Source of the DNA: Gammaproteobacteria bacterium
GTDB lineage: Bacteria; Pseudomonadota; Gammaproteobacteria; Thiohalomonadales; Thiohalomonadaceae
Length of the DNA stretch: 37,473 nt
Assembly: GCA_024709225.1 (NCBI GenBank)
Contig: JANJXC010000070.1
Span: forward strand, 1 to 37,473
Reading direction: 5' to 3'
Shown here: positions 37,323 through 37,473 of the stretch, one piece after another
How the letters are laid out: every line of letters begins with the position of its first letter
Position numbering within the stretch: position 1 is the first letter of the stretch
Translations under genes and position numbers: made by a program
The notes under the pieces: generated by a model
Seen by the model: only the letters and a program-made list of their open reading frames with translations
Told to the model about the DNA's origin: nothing
The model's database searches: none

Positions 37323-37473
37323 CTAATTTTCCCGCAGTTCGCGCAGCTTGCGGTACAGCGTCCGCTCCGACAGCCCGAGCTGGTCGGCGAGGGCGCGCTT
37401 GTCACCCTGGAAGCGGGCCAGGGCCCAGAGCAGGTAGCGGTGTTCCACTTCTTCCAGCGGGATCACTTCGCCG
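37323..37473 (-). CDS. C-terminal end of a Fis-type HTH regulator (partial)
   Basis: Only the last 49 residues are inside the window; the gene continues beyond 37473. The text [19 protein letters not shown] followed by [20 protein letters not shown] is a Fis-type helix-turn-helix, as found at the C-terminus of sigma-54-dependent NtrC-family activators. Which activator, and whether it acts on genes here, cannot be told. The stop is TAG at 37325-37323. Confidence 0.82.
   Translation of the reverse strand, partial: GEVIPLEEVEHRYLLWALARFQGDKRALADQLGLSERTLYRKLRELREN

Overview
This window reads as chromosome of a GC-rich chemolithotrophic proteobacterium, most likely a gammaproteobacterial sulfur oxidiser that can denitrify. 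The assignment rests on gene content and protein style (AprM-type APS reductase, cytochrome cd1 nitrite reductase, NasT-controlled nitrate assimilation, REP-like palindromes, many PAS/GAF c-di-GMP proteins). I could run no database search, so genus-level placement is not claimed.

Layout. (1) 154-6690, minus strand: a c-di-GMP pair, a heme-motif diguanylate cyclase followed by a very large PhnD-PAS-GAF-HD-GYP phosphodiesterase. (2) 6889-18399, plus strand: a complete nitrate assimilation locus: nasT (ANTAR antiterminator), a regulatory leader, nrtABC nitrate ABC transporter, a cytoplasmic NrtA-like protein (probable NasS nitrate sensor), nirBD nitrite reductase and nasA nitrate reductase. The leader between nasT and nrtA is unusually readable: a sigma-54 promoter, then two hairpins with A/G-type hexanucleotide loops (ANTAR targets), then an intrinsic terminator, then nrtA. 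(3) 18454-24049: a 160-bp tandem repeat built of REP-like palindromes, a family 2 glycosyltransferase, and a second huge HD-GYP protein (CHASE-PAS-GAF). (4) 24365-27250, minus strand: a CLC chloride channel/transporter with a CBS pair, and a GT-B glycosyltransferase. (5) 27387-31622, plus strand: a rhodanese/metallo-beta-lactamase protein translationally coupled to aprM-aprB-aprA, a plausible persulfide to sulfite to APS route. (6) 31666-33390, minus strand: nirS, alone, with FNR/DNR-type boxes upstream. (7) 33746-35549, minus strand: a TRIC/UPF0126 membrane protein, a GNAT acetyltransferase and a small membrane protein. (8) 35643-37043: a short run of integron-type gene cassettes (two attC-like sites, two lower-GC orphan genes, no integrase in view), one encoding a protein with a HEPN-type R-x5-H motif. 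(9) 37323-37473: the C-terminal Fis-type helix-turn-helix of a gene running off the window.

How it fits together. Reduced sulfur is oxidised through sulfite (persulfide dioxygenase-like protein, AprBA/AprM) while nitrite can serve as terminal acceptor (NirS). Nitrate is also taken up and reduced to ammonium for biosynthesis under combined nitrogen-limitation (sigma-54/NtrC) and nitrate (NasS/NasT antitermination) control. The large sensor proteins would link redox or ligand state to c-di-GMP.

Most interesting points: the fully legible sigma-54 plus ANTAR leader; the integrase-less cassette array with a HEPN-like gene; the coupling of the rhodanese-MBL gene to aprMBA; and repeat elements that overlap or supply stop codons of several genes.
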